DNA of 64,000 nt. Origin: JAJFKX01 sp965230265. Lineage in GTDB: Bacteria; Pseudomonadota; Gammaproteobacteria; Xanthomonadales; Wenzhouxiangellaceae. Position numbers and translations under genes: made by a program. Below the pieces are notes generated by a model. The model saw only the letters and a program-made list of their open reading frames with translations. It did not search any database and was not told where the DNA came from. The stretch covers positions 1,488,001-1,552,000 of the forward strand of contig OZ245999.1 of assembly GCA_965230265.1 (NCBI GenBank). Reading direction: 5' to 3'. Below are positions 60,873 to 64,000 of this stretch, piece by piece; position 1 is the stretch's first letter; each line of letters opens with the position of its first letter.

Positions 60873-61856
60873 TTAATTATCAATCAGCGCCTGGCAGCGG
60901 GCAATAAACGACAGATTAAACGCCTCAGGCAGCTCAGCTTTAATGGGCACATACCAGAGATCGTCTGACTGAACATATTCGCACTTAACGGCATCTTTTT
61001 CGGTCATCAGCACCGGTCGTTTTTGAGCCAGTGCATCCACTTCACCTTCCTTGTAAAAATAATGATCGGGATAATAACGCGGTTCGATATCGAGTTTAAG
61101 TGAACGCAAATAGGCAAAGAAACTATCGGGATTGGCAATTGCCGCTATGGCCATAACAGGTTGGTTTACAAAATGGGTCAGCGCTCGCTGCTTTCCGGTT
61201 TTGACATTCACGGCGATACCAGATTGGATTTGCATAGCGACCATATCTGGTTGTTGTGAGTGCCCCTTACTGACGATCCACTGGCAACGCTTTAGCCGTT
61301 CAAACGGCTCACGTAGCGGCCCTGCTGGCAGCAGGTAACCATTGCCAATGCCACGCTGACCATCGACGATACCGATCTCCAAGGCCCTGGGCAAAGGCTG
61401 ATGCTGTAAACCATCATCACTGATAATAATGTCACATTTAATATCTTTTTTATTAATAAAGTCAATGGATTGTGATCTTTTTTTAGAAACAACAACAGGG
61501 CAATTTAAACGTTTGAACAATAACTTGGGTTCATCCCCCACTTCGTTAACCGGGGTATGCTCAGTTACCTGGAACGGGCCTGTTTCACTGCCTTTATAAA
61601 TTCGTGCGATCACAGCCACCTGCAATCCATGCTGCATCGCCAGCTCTGCCAAATAAATCACCAAAGGTGTTTTGCCACTGCCACCGACAACAATATTGCC
61701 CACCACAACCACTGGCTTGGGTTCGCGGGTCAACTCTATGGCTGGCATCCGGGACAGATAAGCATCGTACAACCAGGCAATCATGCGCAGATAAAAAGGC
61801 GGCTTACGCTCGCTATACCATATATTTTGTAGCCAGCGTTCAATCACTGGTGCCAC
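60873..61856 (-). CDS. lpxK: Tetraacyldisaccharide 4'-kinase LpxK
   Basis: 327 residues. The Walker A loop is VVVGNIVVGGSGKTPLVIYL, and SDDGLQHQPLPRALEIGIVD holds the catalytic DDGxQH motif. LpxK phosphorylates the lipid A precursor at the 4' position at the inner membrane. GTG 61856 starts just after the msbA stop, so translation is probably coupled. Standard position. Confidence 0.96.
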   Translation of the reverse strand: MAPVIERWLQNIWYSERKPPFYLRMIAWLYDAYLSRMPAIELTREPKPVVVVGNIVVGGSGKTPLVIYLAELAMQHGLQVAVIARIYKGSETGPFQVTEHTPVNEVGDEPKLLFKRLNCPVVVSKKRSQSIDFINKKDIKCDIIISDDGLQHQPLPRALEIGIVDGQRGIGNGYLLPAGPLREPFERLKRCQWIVSKGHSQQPDMVAMQIQSGIAVNVKTGKQRALTHFVNQPVMAIAAIANPDSFFAYLRSLKLDIEPRYYPDHYFYKEGEVDALAQKRPVLMTEKDAVKCEYVQSDDLWYVPIKAELPEAFNLSFIARCQALIDN

Positions 61857-61859
61857 ACA

Positions 61860-63629
61860 TCATGTTATCGACTGCTGCATCTGGTAAAGCGCCGCATAAG
61901 CGCCATCGTTCTCCAGCAGCTCTGTGTGTTTGCCCTGCTCTACGATCTTGCCATCCACCATCATGACAATATTGTCGGCGTGCTCAATCGTATTCAGTCG
62001 ATGGGCAATAATCAGCACGGTACGATTCTGCATCACTTTTTCCAGCGCATCCTGGATGTACTGTTGTGAGATATTGTCCAGTGAAGAAGTTGCCTCATCC
62101 ATAATCAAAACGGGCGCATCTTTTAACAAGGCTCTGGCCAACGCAATACGCTGTCGTTGGCCACCGGACAGCAAATGACCGCGATCACCAACAATGGTAT
62201 CCAACCCATCAGGCAGTTGATTGGCAAACTCATCAACATGTGCACGTTGAATAGCTTCGAAAATTTCTGTTTCTGGTTTGCTTTGTAGCTCGCCATACGC
62301 GACATTATTTCGCAAAGTATCGTTAAACAGCACCACATCCTGGCCAACATAAGCCATTTGCTCACGTAAACTGGATAATTGCCACTGTTGCAAACCGGTC
62401 TCATCCAGCGTCACTGTGCCTTGGTCGGGTGCGTAAAAGCGGGTCAGTAGTGCTGCAAGGGTGGTTTTACCGCTACCAGAACGCCCTACCAATGCAGTTA
62501 CACTGCCTTTAGGAATCTGCAGATTGATATCGACAAGCGCTGCCTGCTCCCGCCCTGGATAACAAAACGACACATTGCTAAATCGTATATCCCCGCGGCT
62601 GGTATCGGCATGTTGACCGTTATCACGCTCTTGGGCTTCGTCAATGACTTGAAACACGCTGGCGGCGGCGGCAATGGCCTTTTGAATCAATGCATGCACA
62701 TTGGTCAGTCGTTTAAGAGGCGCAATCATTGCCACCATCGCTCCCAGTACCGAAATAAACACTCCTGCACTGATTTCCAGTTCAAAACGTTGCTGAGTCG
62801 CCAAATACAAGATCAGCAATAAAGCAATGCCCGCGAAAATTTGCACCAGTGATGAGCTGGTCAATTGTGTGGCAATCATGCGCTGGTGCAGGCGGCGGTT
62901 GTTCTCGTTCATTTGCTCAAAACGTTGTTGTTCGTAGCTTTTGCCTGCAAACAGTTTCACAATCGCATGACCGCGCACCACCTCTTCGGTAATGTGGGTC
63001 AACCCACCCATAGAGTCCTGGATTTTTTTGCTGATCTTTCTAAACCTGCGGCTGATCACACTCACTACAACTGCTACCACTGGAAACAGCACAACCAATG
63101 TTGCTGTCAATGTCGGACTTTGTAACAGCATCACCGTCATTAAACCTATCACGGTAAAACTGTCACGGATGGCGGTAATCATGCCGTTGGTGGTCGCATG
63201 GGCCACCTGATCAGTGTTATAGGTCAATTTGGAAACCAGGTCACCGGTACTGTGGTGGTCAAAAAAACGCTTGGGCAGGATCAAGTACTGATTAAATAAA
63301 CGCTGTCGCAACCTGGCAACGATTTTTCGCCCCAGCCACTCCATGCTGTAGATACCAGCAAAATTGCCCGTTACTCGTAAAACAATCAAGCCAAACATGG
63401 CCAACGGCAACCATTGACCCAGTGCATTTCCACCACTAAACCCTTCATCGATCAAAGGCTGCAATAAATAAATAAAGCCAGCTTGTGCCAACGAATCAAG
63501 TGCCATGCCAACAACAGCAATTATTAATAACGGCCAATTGCTACCAAGCTGTCGCAGAAGACGCCACCACACCCCACGGTTATTTACCGCTGTCAGGTCA
63601 TTATCAGAGTTAGGCATGTTTTTTGGCAT
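61860..63629 (-). CDS. msbA: Lipid A export ATP-binding/permease MsbA
   Basis: 589 residues, an ABC half-transporter: six membrane helices in the first 320 residues, then the nucleotide domain with Walker A GRSGSGKTTLAALL, signature LSGGQRQRIALARALL and Walker B VLIMDEATSSLD. MsbA flips core-lipid A across the inner membrane. ATG 63629 is used; ATG 63617 is an alternative. Located between exbD and lpxK as in many gammaproteobacteria. Confidence 0.95.
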   Translation of the reverse strand: MPKNMPNSDNDLTAVNNRGVWWRLLRQLGSNWPLLIIAVVGMALDSLAQAGFIYLLQPLIDEGFSGGNALGQWLPLAMFGLIVLRVTGNFAGIYSMEWLGRKIVARLRQRLFNQYLILPKRFFDHHSTGDLVSKLTYNTDQVAHATTNGMITAIRDSFTVIGLMTVMLLQSPTLTATLVVLFPVVAVVVSVISRRFRKISKKIQDSMGGLTHITEEVVRGHAIVKLFAGKSYEQQRFEQMNENNRRLHQRMIATQLTSSSLVQIFAGIALLLILYLATQQRFELEISAGVFISVLGAMVAMIAPLKRLTNVHALIQKAIAAAASVFQVIDEAQERDNGQHADTSRGDIRFSNVSFCYPGREQAALVDINLQIPKGSVTALVGRSGSGKTTLAALLTRFYAPDQGTVTLDETGLQQWQLSSLREQMAYVGQDVVLFNDTLRNNVAYGELQSKPETEIFEAIQRAHVDEFANQLPDGLDTIVGDRGHLLSGGQRQRIALARALLKDAPVLIMDEATSSLDNISQQYIQDALEKVMQNRTVLIIAHRLNTIEHADNIVMMVDGKIVEQGKHTELLENDGAYAALYQMQQSIT

Positions 63630-63683
63630 ATTGCTGACAAGCGAGGATCAGGCAGACTCATAGCCTGATCAAGCATTTTGTAT

Positions 63684-64000
63684 TTATGGAGAATCTTCCG
63701 GATGAACAGTTGCGATGGACAAATTGGTAATACCCAGCTGCCCAGCCATATCCATTGCCCTGACCACATACTTGTGTGCTGTATCTGCATCAGCACTGAT
63801 TACCAATGCAGAGCGGCGGATACTGGCGCGAACATCACCCAATGCATTATGAATGGTTTCTGCATCGTTATTGGGCAGGCGCCGATCATTCAAGGCCATG
63901 TTGCCGCGCGCATCAATGGCCAGAATCACAGGATTGCCGGCTTGCTCAACGGGTTCGTCATTGGACTCGGGTAAATTAATCTGTAAGGCCGAGGATTGTT
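63684..64000 (-). CDS. exbD: ExbD/TolR-family biopolymer transport protein (5' end outside window)
   Basis: 105 codons including the stop are visible; the N-terminus and membrane anchor are beyond base 64000. The visible part is the periplasmic domain with VILAIDARGNMALNDRRLPN, VISADADTAHKYVVRAMDMA and LSIATVHPE, typical of ExbD/TolR. ExbB-ExbD use the proton gradient to power TonB or related envelope work. Position beside msbA matches the exbB-exbD-msbA-lpxK order. Confidence 0.9.
   Translation of the reverse strand, partial: QSSALQINLPESNDEPVEQAGNPVILAIDARGNMALNDRRLPNNDAETIHNALGDVRASIRRSALVISADADTAHKYVVRAMDMAGQLGITNLSIATVHPEDSP

Noticed and set aside
1..64000. tRNA and rRNA genes
   Set aside because: Both strands were scanned by eye for T-loop and acceptor patterns; none convincing. 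A tRNAscan-SE run would settle it.

Overview
The window is a 64 kb piece of a gammaproteobacterial chromosome. HflD, ClpS/ClpA beside infA, MnmA-NudJ linkage, SdhE, YgfZ and a lipid A cluster ordered exbD-msbA-lpxK-kdsB-LMW phosphatase are typical of that class. Many secreted or lipoprotein ORFans, FG-GAP/GH5 and metzincin exoenzymes, and an ECF sigma/serine-threonine kinase pair suggest a free-living, possibly marine, heterotroph. I cannot name a genus from the sequence. No rRNA, tRNA, CRISPR array or intact mobile element was seen.

Layout. 1-5.0 kb: an ECF sigma factor and a membrane Ser/Thr kinase with a TPR-like tail, flanked by two secreted proteins of unknown function. 5.2-18 kb: aconitase; the nudJ-mnmA-hflD operon; clpS-clpA; infA; a SLATT-like two-helix membrane protein; two secreted zinc peptidases. 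18-22 kb: an accessory stretch. It holds a SRAP-domain DNA-damage protein with a helically phased GTTC repeat upstream, an IS3-family relic, several small ORFan genes, a run of strong RNA hairpins before a 31-residue ORF, and a gene broken by an in-frame stop. 22-34.9 kb: DoxX, a PEP mutase/isocitrate lyase-like enzyme, an RND efflux pair, a secreted GH5 protein with five FG-GAP repeats, an AraC regulator divergent from a flavin monooxygenase, YghU and a TraB/GumN lipoprotein.

35-37.5 kb: an overlapping arsenic operon (arsR-arsC-aquaporin-alpha/beta hydrolase) with a visible promoter/operator. 38-46 kb: MmgE/PrpD, a nucleotidyltransferase, and the succinate dehydrogenase locus (SDHAF4-like, sdhC, sdhD, sdhA, sdhB, sdhE) running into a membrane LytTR regulator. 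46-56.6 kb: ygfZ, two tandem PhnD-like binding proteins without transporter partners, a methyltransferase, pgsA, a periplasmic histidine phosphatase, MtfA, a lipoprotein/helical-protein pair, a VOC-cupin-cupin protein and a duplicated-domain secreted protein. 56.7-64 kb: a peroxiredoxin-like protein, uvrC, and LMW-PTP, kdsB, lpxK, msbA and exbD for lipid A/LPS core synthesis and export.

Most core genes are ordinary. The most unusual signals are the GTTC repeat upstream of the SRAP gene, the structured region 20317-20523, the sigma/kinase pair with flanking secreted proteins, and perfect inverted repeats in several intergenic regions. All functions are read from motifs by eye; no database search was run.
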